Assembly: GCA_031546805.1 (NCBI GenBank)
Contig: JAVBJW010000047.1
Location: forward strand, 1-28,693
Source: Mesenet sp031546805
GTDB lineage: Bacteria; Pseudomonadota; Alphaproteobacteria; Rickettsiales; Anaplasmataceae
Reading direction: 5' to 3'
DNA length: 28,693 bases
A program made the translations under genes and the position numbers. The notes beneath the pieces are model-generated. The model saw only the letters and a list, made by a program, of their open reading frames with translations, searched no databases and was not told the origin of the DNA. Positions 5,978-14,881 of this stretch are shown piece after piece. Each line of letters starts with the position of its first letter. Within the stretch, counting starts at the first letter, position 1.

Positions 5978-8341
5978 CTATTCCCATTGCTCACAAGTAA
6001 TGATTACTTTACCATTTGCACCTTCTTGATATGATAATTTATCAGTGTTTATACACCCACCTGAACCTGGTATTTTATTGTTATTTTCAATCTTTTTAAT
6101 AGTATTACTTTTGTCTAATTTGTTGCAATCATCTGATTCTTGAAATAATGCTTCATGTGGCTTTTCATCATTCTTACCTTGGTAAGGTAAGGATATTTTA
6201 TTATTTTCGCCTATGCCTTTTGGTCTCCCTATAAATCTAGTATATACCAAATCTTTATTATTTATCGATGCATTCTGTTTGTGTATACTATCATTACCAC
6301 TACCTGCTGTAATTAGCTTATTACAGCCTTTTTTATTGTTATTGCACATATATATTTCACTAGAAGTGCCATTTCTAGAATTTTGCCCTTCACTACCATT
6401 TCCAACTACAATTTTAAATATTGGATATTTATCGTCTACTTTGATTGTCGCTTTTGCATAATCACCAGCTGCTCCTGAAGTTGAATTAGTGGGGTTTATT
6501 TTATCAATAAAACCAGAAGTACCTCCACCCCAAGCTTCCATTGTAATAAATTGGCATTTTTTTTCCTTTTTATTCTCACTTTTATTATCATTACTTTCTT
6601 TTTTTTCTTCTATCGCATGAAAATAATGCTCTCCAGGCTGAGTATAACTAGTGCGGTCAAAATTATCTACACACAAGTTATTAATATACGGATCTTTGAT
6701 TGCAAAAAACTCACCCTTGTGATCATTAAGTTCTTCTTTTGTAAGGAAAAAAGGTTGTCCTGTGTTTTCATTAATGTACCTTGTTGAACGAACATAGTAC
6801 GTTACCTTGCCACCATTTTTATCTTCAAGATCTACTCTTTCATAATGCCCTGGTTCTGATGGAACACTAGTAAATGGTTGATTAAATACAATATCTTCAT
6901 ATTTATATATAGTACTGTAACTAGTATCACAACATAGACTACCATCACTACATGGAGGTGATTTATCATTACCAATAGAATAATAGTTACCGTCATATGG
7001 TCTAATATTATCTAGATCACTTTGTTGCATAGTATCTAAATCTTTTGGATTTTTGCTACATGGTATATATTGACCTTTTACAACACGATAATCATTAAAT
7101 TGCTTACCAAATGATCTTAAATATTTAAAGATTCTTTTGTTTTCCTTTCTTTGAAGTACGTATTCATCAGAATTCCACCCTGAAAGACATACTACCTTAC
7201 CATGACTATTTTCATTATAACCAACATCAATTGATTGACCTTCAGGGCAACCTTTGTCTTTTGAAAAATTTCCACCTCCACTACATTTTATATCATATAT
7301 AAAACTTCTACTGCTATCAATCTTTGGTTTTATTAATTTTAACTTTAAACCATTATTGTTATATTCTTTTGCGCCATAAACAAGTGTTATAGGGTTATTG
7401 TAACCTTGAACTTTTACTTTAACTTTATTTAAATTGGCTTTGATTTTTTGACTTCCAATTATTTTATTATCTAATTCATTACCATTCTCATCCAATGGTA
7501 TCAACTCAGGTTTATTTACCTTTGGTGATGGAAAACATCCACTACTTATTAGTCTTATATTTTGCTCCTTCGAACTGTCACCATAAAATCCTGCACAAAG
7601 ATGATCCTTCTCTTTATAAGTCCTAAAAATATACGTCACTCCACCATAAGGAATAGAAATATTACCACTTTCTTTGCCATCTGTATTAACATTTAGATTT
7701 ATTGCTGTTGGATTTATTATTTGACCGGGACTACCATCAATGCAAGTAGCAGATTGAGAAATAGTAAGACCACTGCTACATTTTTTTGCTGGAGAGCCAA
7801 TAATCACTCTTATTTTCGGCTGAGATAAAGATCGATCACTTGCTGCTACAGGAACTATTCTAATTTCAGGTGATGTCTCAAATTGATCACAAAATGGAGG
7901 AGGGCCAGGTGCAAGTGGAATTGGTATGCATCCTAGATCTGTTGTACAACCAGCAAAATCTACATCCTGACCTGCAAGTGCTGCTGCTGATCCGATTAAA
8001 CCAGTAGTTACTCCAACAACAACCCTTCCTACAGTATCACTGCAGAAGACAACCTGACACGCACATATCTTAGGTTTTTCCTCTGCATCATCAGGCCATT
8101 TAAGATATGATTTTACAAATGTAGGGAATTTATATTTACAATCACCATCACTATAACTCTCGCACTCGGTACCTACTGTAGTACATACTCCAATTTGAGG
8201 ATTGAAAAAACTGTCACTGGAATTCATGCTTTGAGGTGTATATACGGGCTGCTTAGACTTGGCATTAACATGAGATGATAAAACACAAATTAAAAATGAA
8301 AGTAGGAGAATGATTATGATATCAAAGCTTACATTTTTCAT
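5978..8341 (-). CDS. Secreted Cys-rich protein with VirB6-like proline motif, partner of virB4-II
   Basis: The frame is open from 8395, but the best start is the ATG at 8341, which gives a clean signal peptide (MKNVSFDIIIILLLSFLICVLSSHVNA, residues 1-27, described by its parts: short basic start, hydrophobic core, VNA cleavage site) and leaves a 20-base overlap with the virB4-II end. The resulting 787 residues hold about 30 cysteines, a hydrophobic segment near 103-125, and the motif GCIPIPLAPGPPPFC at 137-151. From memory, such a Pro-rich motif occurs in the N-terminal extensions of Rickettsiales VirB6 proteins, but the multi-helix VirB6/TrbL core is absent. The region around 595-700 (MEAWGGGTSG, GDYAKATIKV, IVVGNGSEG) resembles glycine-rich domains of phage tail-fibre or surface proteins. 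Likely periplasmic or surface-exposed and linked to the secretion channel; precise role unknown. Confidence 0.75.
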   Translation of the reverse strand: MKNVSFDIIIILLLSFLICVLSSHVNAKSKQPVYTPQSMNSSDSFFNPQIGVCTTVGTECESYSDGDCKYKFPTFVKSYLKWPDDAEEKPKICACQVVFCSDTVGRVVVGVTTGLIGSAAALAGQDVDFAGCTTDLGCIPIPLAPGPPPFCDQFETSPEIRIVPVAASDRSLSQPKIRVIIGSPAKKCSSGLTISQSATCIDGSPGQIINPTAINLNVNTDGKESGNISIPYGGVTYIFRTYKEKDHLCAGFYGDSSKEQNIRLISSGCFPSPKVNKPELIPLDENGNELDNKIIGSQKIKANLNKVKVKVQGYNNPITLVYGAKEYNNNGLKLKLIKPKIDSSRSFIYDIKCSGGGNFSKDKGCPEGQSIDVGYNENSHGKVVCLSGWNSDEYVLQRKENKRIFKYLRSFGKQFNDYRVVKGQYIPCSKNPKDLDTMQQSDLDNIRPYDGNYYSIGNDKSPPCSDGSLCCDTSYSTIYKYEDIVFNQPFTSVPSEPGHYERVDLEDKNGGKVTYYVRSTRYINENTGQPFFLTKEELNDHKGEFFAIKDPYINNLCVDNFDRTSYTQPGEHYFHAIEEKKESNDNKSENKKEKKCQFITMEAWGGGTSGFIDKINPTNSTSGAAGDYAKATIKVDDKYPIFKIVVGNGSEGQNSRNGTSSEIYMCNNNKKGCNKLITAGSGNDSIHKQNASINNKDLVYTRFIGRPKGIGENNKISLPYQGKNDEKPHEALFQESDDCNKLDKSNTIKKIENNNKIPGSGGCINTDKLSYQEGANGKVIITCEQWE

Positions 8342-10709
8342 AAAACTCTGGCAGCCATTTACTAACTTCATCTCCTTTTTCTTGAATTGCATCATACATA
8401 TACTTTACAGTTTCACTATTTGCAGATAATACATGAATTTCCCGCATTTTACTAAGATTAAGTGTAAGAATTAATGATTTATTACCTTGTTTTAACAAAA
8501 AATGTCTATCATATGTTGGTATTTGTAACATCATATTTAACTCTTCTTTAGATAAAGAGAATATTTCTTGATAAAGTTTACTTGCATAAGGGTTAGGCAT
8601 TAAAATTTTTGTATCAATATGCTTTTGTATATATTGTGAAAACTTACTAACTAAAGTTATCGATAAATTTTCAGTGCTAAATATTACAACCACATTTAAT
8701 TTTGTCATCCTTTGCATCCAGTCATCGAATTCTTGTTCTGTTGTGAAAATACTACTAATTTTCCATGCCTCATCTAGCAATAATATCGTTGGCGAGCCAT
8801 CAAATTCCATTTCAAGACGGTATAAAAAGTAGTATAATACAACAGACATGCATTCTACTTGTTTTGTTAATTTTCCTATATTAATTCCCAAAATTTTTTC
8901 TTGCCAATTAAAATTCTGTGAATCGTTATCAGTAAATATATTTGCAAATTCCCCACCATCGCACCACTTTTTTATATTACCACCTAACTGCTCAAGGAGT
9001 TCATAAATCTTAGTCATTGACCTAGACTCTATTGGTATGCTAAATATGTAATCAACTATCTTTTTTATTGCAATTTCTATAGAATTATTTTCTATAACCC
9101 CAACCATTCTCTTTAATAGCTCGCATAACATACTGTGATTATTTATATTATTTTCTATTTTTAACGGATTAAATTGTAAAGTATTTTTATGCTGAGGGTT
9201 TATAGTATAATATTTACCATTTACTGCTTTTATAAATATAATTGATTTACCACTATCATCAAATGTCACTATCCTTGTGTTAAAACGTCTTGACTCTGAC
9301 ATCAAAAAATTAATAAGCAAAGTCCTGCCTGATCTTGGTAATCCCAGAACCATTGTATGACCACTATTTTTAACACCATGAAAATTAAAAAAATATGTAT
9401 TACCCTTATCTGATAGAAATGTTGTTACTGCTTCACCCCAACGTCTTCCTCTTATTACACCTGCTGTAAAACTATGTAAGATACTAAATCCACATGCATA
9501 TTTTGTAGGTATAATTTTTTGTTGTGTGGCAAATATAAAATTGCTAGGGAGTTGTAACCAAAAATTATTTTCTAAATGCAGGTCATTTCGTATAGTCATA
9601 AGCCCAAGCGAAGACAATGCAGATACTGCGTTAAATACATTTTTGCTTAATTCTTGTTTGTTATCTGCAATAATCGTAAAATTAATTTTATGTTTATAGA
9701 AAGCTGAACCATTGTCATGCTTAATGATTTCCTCAAGTTCTAAAATTTTCCTCAATTCCTCATCTTCACTTATTTTTAATATGTCACGCTGCTTTTGAAA
9801 TACCGTTATTGCCTCACTGTGTTTTACAAATCTTATTGTCTCTGTTATAATAAATTCACAATTTAATTGTAAATATAGATCTATATTACTTAATGGAATC
9901 TCCCTATACTCTTTTATGCTTAATATAGCACCAAACTTTTGCTGATCATTATTTATTACTTGAAAAGAGTTGAATCCAAAAGCTATTTTTAAATTCTTTA
10001 TATCTTCAGATAACTCTTGATCTGATATGTAGTATTTACTATGCGTAAGTGTAACAGTAAAATTAAAAAACTCTAAGATTTCGGAACGCACTCTAAAATC
10101 CTTGCATAAAATAAGCTGCAATTTTCTGGCTTGAAAAGGCTCAAGATCTGTAAGAGTTGAATCAACGACTTTTTGTAGCTTCTTAAATTTATTCTGTAGA
10201 TGAAGCTTGTGTTTATTTTTTACGTAGCTAAACGATAGTGCGCCAACTACATCTTTGAGGCTTTCGTTTAAAGAATTTATCAATATAACGATATATAACT
10301 CATTTGTATATTTTAGCTTATCTTTATCTAAAGTATGCCATGAATTATGTAATTCATCAGAAAAATCACCTGTATCCTTCCATTTTAGATTAAAGTCACC
10401 ATTCTTTCTTACAGTGTATATCCATAAAGCAAATTCTGAAATGTTAATGTTTTTAGCTAAAGTATTTCTGATTTCAGATCTTAAGTCCTTTAGTTCTTCA
10501 CTTGTTGTACTAATCTTATAGTCTTCAATTTTTATTACTTGTAGTAAATTTCCATTTTTTGTTAATATAGTTGAGTCATTGTAATGACAAGCATACGGTA
10601 TAAAGTCTACATCCAAGACTTTTGCTGATGCATTTCCTTTTTTATTATTACCATTTAACTGCTTTTGTTTTTTTTCGGCTTTCAGCTTAAAAATATTACT
10701 AAATTGCAT
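8322..10709 (-). CDS. virB4: VirB4-family type IV secretion ATPase, second degenerate copy (RvhB4-II type)
   Basis: VirB4 proteins are inner-membrane ATPases that power assembly and transport of type IV secretion systems. This 795-residue protein has the family layout: an N-terminal VirB4/CagE domain (about 35-430), GRRWGE at 421-426, then the RecA-like ATPase domain. Walker B is intact (TILLLDEAW, 641-649). Walker A reads GLPRSGRT at 456-463, so the essential lysine is arginine (R462). The later glutamine motif (usually ATQ) reads STE at 678-680. Rickettsiales carry a canonical virB4 in the main operon and a second divergent one elsewhere; this fits the second. It probably cannot hydrolyse ATP normally and may be a structural subunit. 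No clear Shine-Dalgarno precedes the ATG. The next gene overlaps its 3' end. Confidence 0.9.
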   Translation of the reverse strand: MQFSNIFKLKAEKKQKQLNGNNKKGNASAKVLDVDFIPYACHYNDSTILTKNGNLLQVIKIEDYKISTTSEELKDLRSEIRNTLAKNINISEFALWIYTVRKNGDFNLKWKDTGDFSDELHNSWHTLDKDKLKYTNELYIVILINSLNESLKDVVGALSFSYVKNKHKLHLQNKFKKLQKVVDSTLTDLEPFQARKLQLILCKDFRVRSEILEFFNFTVTLTHSKYYISDQELSEDIKNLKIAFGFNSFQVINNDQQKFGAILSIKEYREIPLSNIDLYLQLNCEFIITETIRFVKHSEAITVFQKQRDILKISEDEELRKILELEEIIKHDNGSAFYKHKINFTIIADNKQELSKNVFNAVSALSSLGLMTIRNDLHLENNFWLQLPSNFIFATQQKIIPTKYACGFSILHSFTAGVIRGRRWGEAVTTFLSDKGNTYFFNFHGVKNSGHTMVLGLPRSGRTLLINFLMSESRRFNTRIVTFDDSGKSIIFIKAVNGKYYTINPQHKNTLQFNPLKIENNINNHSMLCELLKRMVGVIENNSIEIAIKKIVDYIFSIPIESRSMTKIYELLEQLGGNIKKWCDGGEFANIFTDNDSQNFNWQEKILGINIGKLTKQVECMSVVLYYFLYRLEMEFDGSPTILLLDEAWKISSIFTTEQEFDDWMQRMTKLNVVVIFSTENLSITLVSKFSQYIQKHIDTKILMPNPYASKLYQEIFSLSKEELNMMLQIPTYDRHFLLKQGNKSLILTLNLSKMREIHVLSANSETVKYMYDAIQEKGDEVSKWLPEFYEKCKL

Positions 10710-11063
10710 ATAATAAAAAGACTATTGAACAAACAAAATCTTGCTTTAAAGTAAAAAACTTAGGATATAATTTTTACTGTATTTTTCCTACTTTATTATT
10801 ATAGTGAATCCAAGCTAATGACCAGATAAACAAACTATAACTAAAATATCCTAGTAAATCACTAATTTTTGTTTACACTCTACTTGTGATAAACAGAACT
10901 CTACCTATATTAATTAAGCTAAAACACGAATACTTATAACATAAATTATACACTTATTTATTAACGAGTATAATTAAAATTATTAGCAGAGGAATAGTAT
11001 ATACAATCCTTGCAATATTTTTGACCTTTAAAATAGTTTTGTTTTGTGATAGTTTATTGAAGA
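10710..11063. other. Divergent intergenic region upstream of virB4-II
   Basis: AT-rich spacer between virB4-II and the 973-residue gene. I see no gene in it. A TTG-started frame on the minus strand (10954-11157) with a hydrophobic end overlaps the promoter and start of the forward gene and is probably chance. No convincing virB4-II promoter was found; the only organised element is at the right end (next entries). Confidence 0.4.
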
Positions 11064-11100
11064 TTAACCATAATTCTTGACATTTGGTTAAGTAATTAAC
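11064..11100. promoter_or_regulatory. Operator-like TTAAC half-sites around the promoter
   Basis: TTAACCA at 11064-11070 and TGGTTAA at 11085-11091 form a perfect 7-bp inverted repeat flanking the -35 box, with centres 21 bp apart. A third half-site, TTAAC at 11096-11100, makes GTTAA-N4-TTAAC inside the spacer. TTAACCAT is the known half-site of the alphaproteobacterial regulator CtrA, although the classical TTAA-N7-TTAA spacing is not met. Confidence 0.35.
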
Positions 11101-11105
11101 ATAAT
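11077..11105 (+). promoter_or_regulatory. Sigma70-type promoter of the 973-aa gene
   Basis: TTGACA at 11077-11082, a 17-bp spacer, and CATAAT at 11100-11105 (5/6). The expected start near 11112 leaves a leader of about 25 bases containing GGGGA at 11119-11123, before the ATG at 11137. Confidence 0.6.
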
Positions 11106-11136
11106 AATTGCTACAATTGGGGATATAAAAAATACT

Positions 11137-14058
11137 ATGATCGAAGAACATAATCAAAAGATCCCTAATCTTAACATTCCTGTGAGTTTATTTAACTATC
11201 AAGACTATAGCTCTGATTTTTTGGTTTCTTGGTATAATGTATTAAGTAGAATATTTAAAGAGATAAATTATTCTTGTCCAGAAAAGCAAGGGCTGAATTT
11301 AGCTTTATCAGTTCTGATGCTTCCTTACATAGCTTTTGCGGCATTAGGGTTAGTTTTATACAAAAAGTATAGAGCAAATGGTCAAAAAGGCCCTATTGTA
11401 AAAGAGAAAAAAACAAGTGAAAATCAAAAAATAAAACTAGCATACAACATTCTTACTTTGGTAGTGATTTGTATTAATATAGTTGTACTACTAGCTTTAT
11501 TTATTCCTGCAACACTGGCTTTAATTACCTTTTGTGCCTTAAACAGAAAACTATCCAGCTATTTAATTGCTACTCTGAAGATTAGTAGAGGGGATCAATA
11601 TGAAAATCAAAATATTACAATATCATTTCAAGATAAAGAGGTAGATGATTCAAAAATTGAGTTTGATATACAAATTCAATTTCCTATACAGCTCAAACAG
11701 TTAATTAGAGATCTGTATAAGAATAATGACTGGATGAAGATTACATCTGATATTAAGGGTAATGTTGTATTGAAATTATCAGCTAATGTTATTTTAAAAA
11801 ATGATCTTATGCCCTTGCAAAGTCAAATCAAAAGAGTACTCAAAACTTCTTTGCAAGAGTTTGCCACAACTGTAGATAAAATTATAAAATTAGAGAAAAA
11901 AGATATCACATCTAGTAAGTTAAAGGGATTATTAAATGAATTCAGACTTAAGGTAGTAGATAGTATAGATTCTAAGCTGATAAGTTCCTTAATAGAAGAT
12001 ATTTACCGAGTTGCATTTATACAGGCAATAAAAGTTGGGCAAGAAAGAAGAAAAGAAGATTTTGTCCTAAAGGATCAATTAGAAGATATATTAATTAAAC
12101 AAGAGTTAAAAGATCAAGGTAAAACTTTACCAACTGAAAAAGAGTATATAATCAAGGAATTAAATAAATTAAAAGGGTTAGAAATAAATGCAAACGATAT
12201 AAGTAATGATATGTATTCATTATTAAAATTGGAATATAAACTATATATAGAAGCAGGAAAATTAACTAAAAAAACAAATATTGATATTTATAGAGAATAT
12301 TGTTCTAATAAAGAAGTAGACGATGCGAAATCTAAAGCTGAAGAAAAAATTAGGAAATTGAAAGAAGTAGGAAAACAAAGATATAAAAATATAGAAAGTA
12401 AATTAAAAGAGATACAGAAAAATCTCAAAGAAGGAAATATAAGAGATAGTGATTTAAGGCAACAGCTAGCAAATCTCTTTCAATCTAATGTTAATCAAGA
12501 TATTCGTAAAAAATTGATCAAACGAAAAGTAAAAAAAGTTTATTCCAATAATCCAAACAAGGAAAAGGAAGTACTTAATCAGCTTGATCAACTAGACAAA
12601 GAAAAAAGAGATGAAGTCTATAATGAAATTGATCATGAATTAAACACAGCTCAATCAGAAGTAACAAAGTGTAAAATACAGGATTTATGTAAACAGCAGA
12701 AAGGAGAATTAAAATGTTTAGAACTTTTATTAAAAGAAGACATAGAGTTTTCTGATCCAGAGATGTTTGAAAAAATTATCAAGGAACATTTTAGTAAAAA
12801 AAATAATCAATCATTAGAGGTACTAGAAAGCGAAATAGAGAAGAAGTGTCGTGATCTAAAAGATCAACAAGATAAAATAAAAATAAATCATGAATTAGCA
12901 CATAAGTTCATAGATGAATCTTTGAAAATTTTAAATTCAAAACTGAATCAGCTATCTGAATCAGCAAGAAATGGAAGCACTTATACCAAGACAAAAGAAT
13001 GTATAGAAAAATTTAATACAATAAAAGAAGAGATAAACTGTGATACAAAAAAGGCAAAAATAGAGAAAAAAGCAGAAATAGAGAAAAAAATTGAGATAAT
13101 AAAAAAAGATGTAGATGAACTAGTTAAATTTTATGAAGAAGGAGGATGCGAAATTAACGTAAATGATCAAAGTGTTAGAATGGAATTAATAGATGCAAAT
13201 GGTGACATGCTTCCATCAATCAATAACCTGATTGGTGAGTACTGTCAATTTGTTGACTATGAAGTAGAGATAGGAAATAGGAAGAAGGAACGTTTAATAG
13301 AGATGCACTTAAAAGATGGTGAGGCAATTATAAAATTACTAAAACAATTTAAGCTAGAGCAAGAAGAGTTAATTGTAAATGAAGAAGCAGAAAATAATTA
13401 TAAAGCAAGATTACTTTCTAATGAAAAAATAAAATTTTCAATAATAGAAGATAAGCTAATTAATATGCTCAAGCAGGATAATTTTGATGATGGAGAAATC
13501 AAAAAATTATTACAAGAAGCGGAACTTGAATATTATTTGGCACAAAAATCCATAAAAAATCCCATAATTGCAACAAAAGACAATGTAAAATATTTTTGTC
13601 ATGATTTGCTATCTCCTTTAATAAATGAATTGGTGAGATATTTAATAAGTAACTTACAAAATGACAAAGATGATGGTATTGTTAAAAAATATAATAAGTA
13701 TCTTCGTGTTGCTACTAATTGGGTTAAGTTAGGGTTGTCATCTTGGATTATTGGGTTAGGAGCGTCATCTTGTTATGAAAACACTAATAAAGCAGTAGAA
13801 CTGACACAAAAAACTCACGTAGAAGTAGAGCAAGTTCTTCAATATTTTGATGCTACTTATGCAGATATAGGAGAGCTTATAGGCAATACATTTTCTGATG
13901 AAGGAGAAACATTTAACAATATTGTATGGCCTAAAATAAGGGATAATTTTTGCGAAATATGGAACAGATTTTTTGAGAATATTGAGGTAGCACCATCCAC
14001 TAGAGTGGTGTGTGCAAATGTGGAAACAAACATGGATAGTCTAATGACTCTTCAATAG
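11137..14058 (+). CDS. Unrecognised 973-aa membrane-anchored coiled-coil protein
   Basis: Family not recognised. Two hydrophobic segments near the N-terminus (about 53-75 and 101-134, the second long enough for one or two spans) anchor a large Lys/Glu/Ile-rich body. Heptad-like patterns run from about residue 220 to 800, including IEKKAEIEKKIEIIKK near 645-660, so most of the protein should be helical coiled coil. A weaker hydrophobic patch (WVKLGLSSWIIGLGASSC) lies about 100 residues before the C-terminus. No signal peptide or enzymatic motif is seen. It has its own promoter and is followed after 151 bp by another small membrane gene on the same strand. The closest likely relatives are other Wolbachia orphan genes. 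A structural or host-contact role is inference. Confidence 0.75.
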   Translation: MIEEHNQKIPNLNIPVSLFNYQDYSSDFLVSWYNVLSRIFKEINYSCPEKQGLNLALSVLMLPYIAFAALGLVLYKKYRANGQKGPIVKEKKTSENQKIKLAYNILTLVVICINIVVLLALFIPATLALITFCALNRKLSSYLIATLKISRGDQYENQNITISFQDKEVDDSKIEFDIQIQFPIQLKQLIRDLYKNNDWMKITSDIKGNVVLKLSANVILKNDLMPLQSQIKRVLKTSLQEFATTVDKIIKLEKKDITSSKLKGLLNEFRLKVVDSIDSKLISSLIEDIYRVAFIQAIKVGQERRKEDFVLKDQLEDILIKQELKDQGKTLPTEKEYIIKELNKLKGLEINANDISNDMYSLLKLEYKLYIEAGKLTKKTNIDIYREYCSNKEVDDAKSKAEEKIRKLKEVGKQRYKNIESKLKEIQKNLKEGNIRDSDLRQQLANLFQSNVNQDIRKKLIKRKVKKVYSNNPNKEKEVLNQLDQLDKEKRDEVYNEIDHELNTAQSEVTKCKIQDLCKQQKGELKCLELLLKEDIEFSDPEMFEKIIKEHFSKKNNQSLEVLESEIEKKCRDLKDQQDKIKINHELAHKFIDESLKILNSKLNQLSESARNGSTYTKTKECIEKFNTIKEEINCDTKKAKIEKKAEIEKKIEIIKKDVDELVKFYEEGGCEINVNDQSVRMELIDANGDMLPSINNLIGEYCQFVDYEVEIGNRKKERLIEMHLKDGEAIIKLLKQFKLEQEELIVNEEAENNYKARLLSNEKIKFSIIEDKLINMLKQDNFDDGEIKKLLQEAELEYYLAQKSIKNPIIATKDNVKYFCHDLLSPLINELVRYLISNLQNDKDDGIVKKYNKYLRVATNWVKLGLSSWIIGLGASSCYENTNKAVELTQKTHVEVEQVLQYFDATYADIGELIGNTFSDEGETFNNIVWPKIRDNFCEIWNRFFENIEVAPSTRVVCANVETNMDSLMTLQ

Positions 14059-14147
14059 TTGGTAAATATTGGTGTTATGGAAAATAGCCCAAAAACGGAT
14101 GAATTGCTATAATAAATTAATATACATCTCCTTTTGCAGTAAGTCCA

Positions 14148-14176
14148 TTGACGTATGCTTAATATTAATATAACAT
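14148..14176 (+). promoter_or_regulatory. Sigma70-type promoter of the 180-aa gene
   Basis: TTGACG at 14148-14153, a 17-bp spacer, and TAACAT at 14171-14176 (5/6 and 4/6). The start would be near 14183, leaving a leader of about 27 bases that contains a run of six G. Confidence 0.45.
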
Positions 14177-14209
14177 TAATTAATATTTTGTTAAAAACCG
14201 GGGGGATGC

Positions 14210-14752
14210 ATGACAGGAAATTTAGACACAAAACAGTTAGGTAAATACGAAAGGCACTATGTTAAAAAAAATGGTAGTATAGACGCTTTAGAATCATTGC
14301 TCGGTGGCATTAGTAGCCATAATAATAAACAAGAGATTGAGAGTATTGCACGTAGCATGTATAAGGAATTTCATGCTGATAAAGATAGAACAAATATTAT
14401 AATAATGTCTGTTTTTGTAACTGCTGTTATAATTGCTTCATGTAGCGCAATCTTAGCAACAAGGTACAATATCCTAAGAGAAAATGTTCAACAACCTTTA
14501 GAGATAGGATTAATCGTATTAGCATTAGTATCTACATTAATATTGTGTCATCAATATTGTATATATAGCACGACAGAGCAGAAGCTTCGTAGCGAACGTA
14601 TATTTGATCAGCAAGACAATGATGGGATATGTACGAATGAAGGTGGGAAAGATAGTAAAAAAAGTAATGATATTGTTACACTGATGACACGATTAAAAAA
14701 CCTTACAGATTGTGTAAATCCAAAAGGGGTCACTACAGGTTTAAACCAATAA
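14210..14752 (+). CDS. Unrecognised 180-aa protein with two membrane spans
   Basis: No family recognised. A polar N-terminal region (1-60) is followed by two hydrophobic spans (about 62-84 and 97-118) separated by a short polar loop with NILRENVQQP, and then a hydrophilic tail of about 60 residues with an acidic and Lys-rich patch. Both ends would lie on the same side of the membrane. The ATG at 14210 has GGGGGG four bases upstream, which could pair with the CCUCC anti-Shine-Dalgarno through G-C and G-U pairs. The overlapping ATG at 14206 is in another frame and closes quickly. It has its own promoter and is followed by a terminator-like hairpin, so it appears to be a single-gene unit. Confidence 0.7.
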   Translation: MTGNLDTKQLGKYERHYVKKNGSIDALESLLGGISSHNNKQEIESIARSMYKEFHADKDRTNIIIMSVFVTAVIIASCSAILATRYNILRENVQQPLEIGLIVLALVSTLILCHQYCIYSTTEQKLRSERIFDQQDNDGICTNEGGKDSKKSNDIVTLMTRLKNLTDCVNPKGVTTGLNQ

Positions 14753-14780
14753 GGAAAGGAAATTATCACATTAATATGGC

Positions 14781-14801
14781 TGCTACTTATAGGTAGTAGC
14801 A
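14781..14801 (+). terminator. Hairpin after the 180-aa gene
   Basis: TGCTACT-TATAGGT-AGTAGCA, a perfect seven-pair stem with a seven-base loop, lies 29 bases after the stop. The bases that follow (ATTAATATTTAG) are AT-rich but not a pure T tract. Confidence 0.45.
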
Positions 14802-14830
14802 ATTAATATTTAGAAAAATTTGTAATGCGA

Positions 14831-14836
14831 TATAAT
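14831..14836 (+). promoter_or_regulatory. -10 element upstream of tilS-ftsH
   Basis: A perfect TATAAT lies 45 bases before the tilS ATG, with a weak TTTAGA 16 bp upstream at 14809-14814. It probably drives tilS and ftsH and perhaps ychF. Confidence 0.35.
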
Positions 14837-14881
14837 ACTGATTAAAATTCATACTATAAAAAAGTAAAATTTTAAAAAAAT

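Noticed and set aside
11087..11100. Classical CtrA full site
   Set aside because: The two TTAA cores are four bases apart, not the seven required, so only half-sites are claimed.
10954..11157. 67-codon minus-strand frame with hydrophobic C-terminus
   Set aside because: It starts at TTG, overlaps the promoter and start of the 973-aa gene, has no ribosome site, and such frames are expected in AT-rich spacers.
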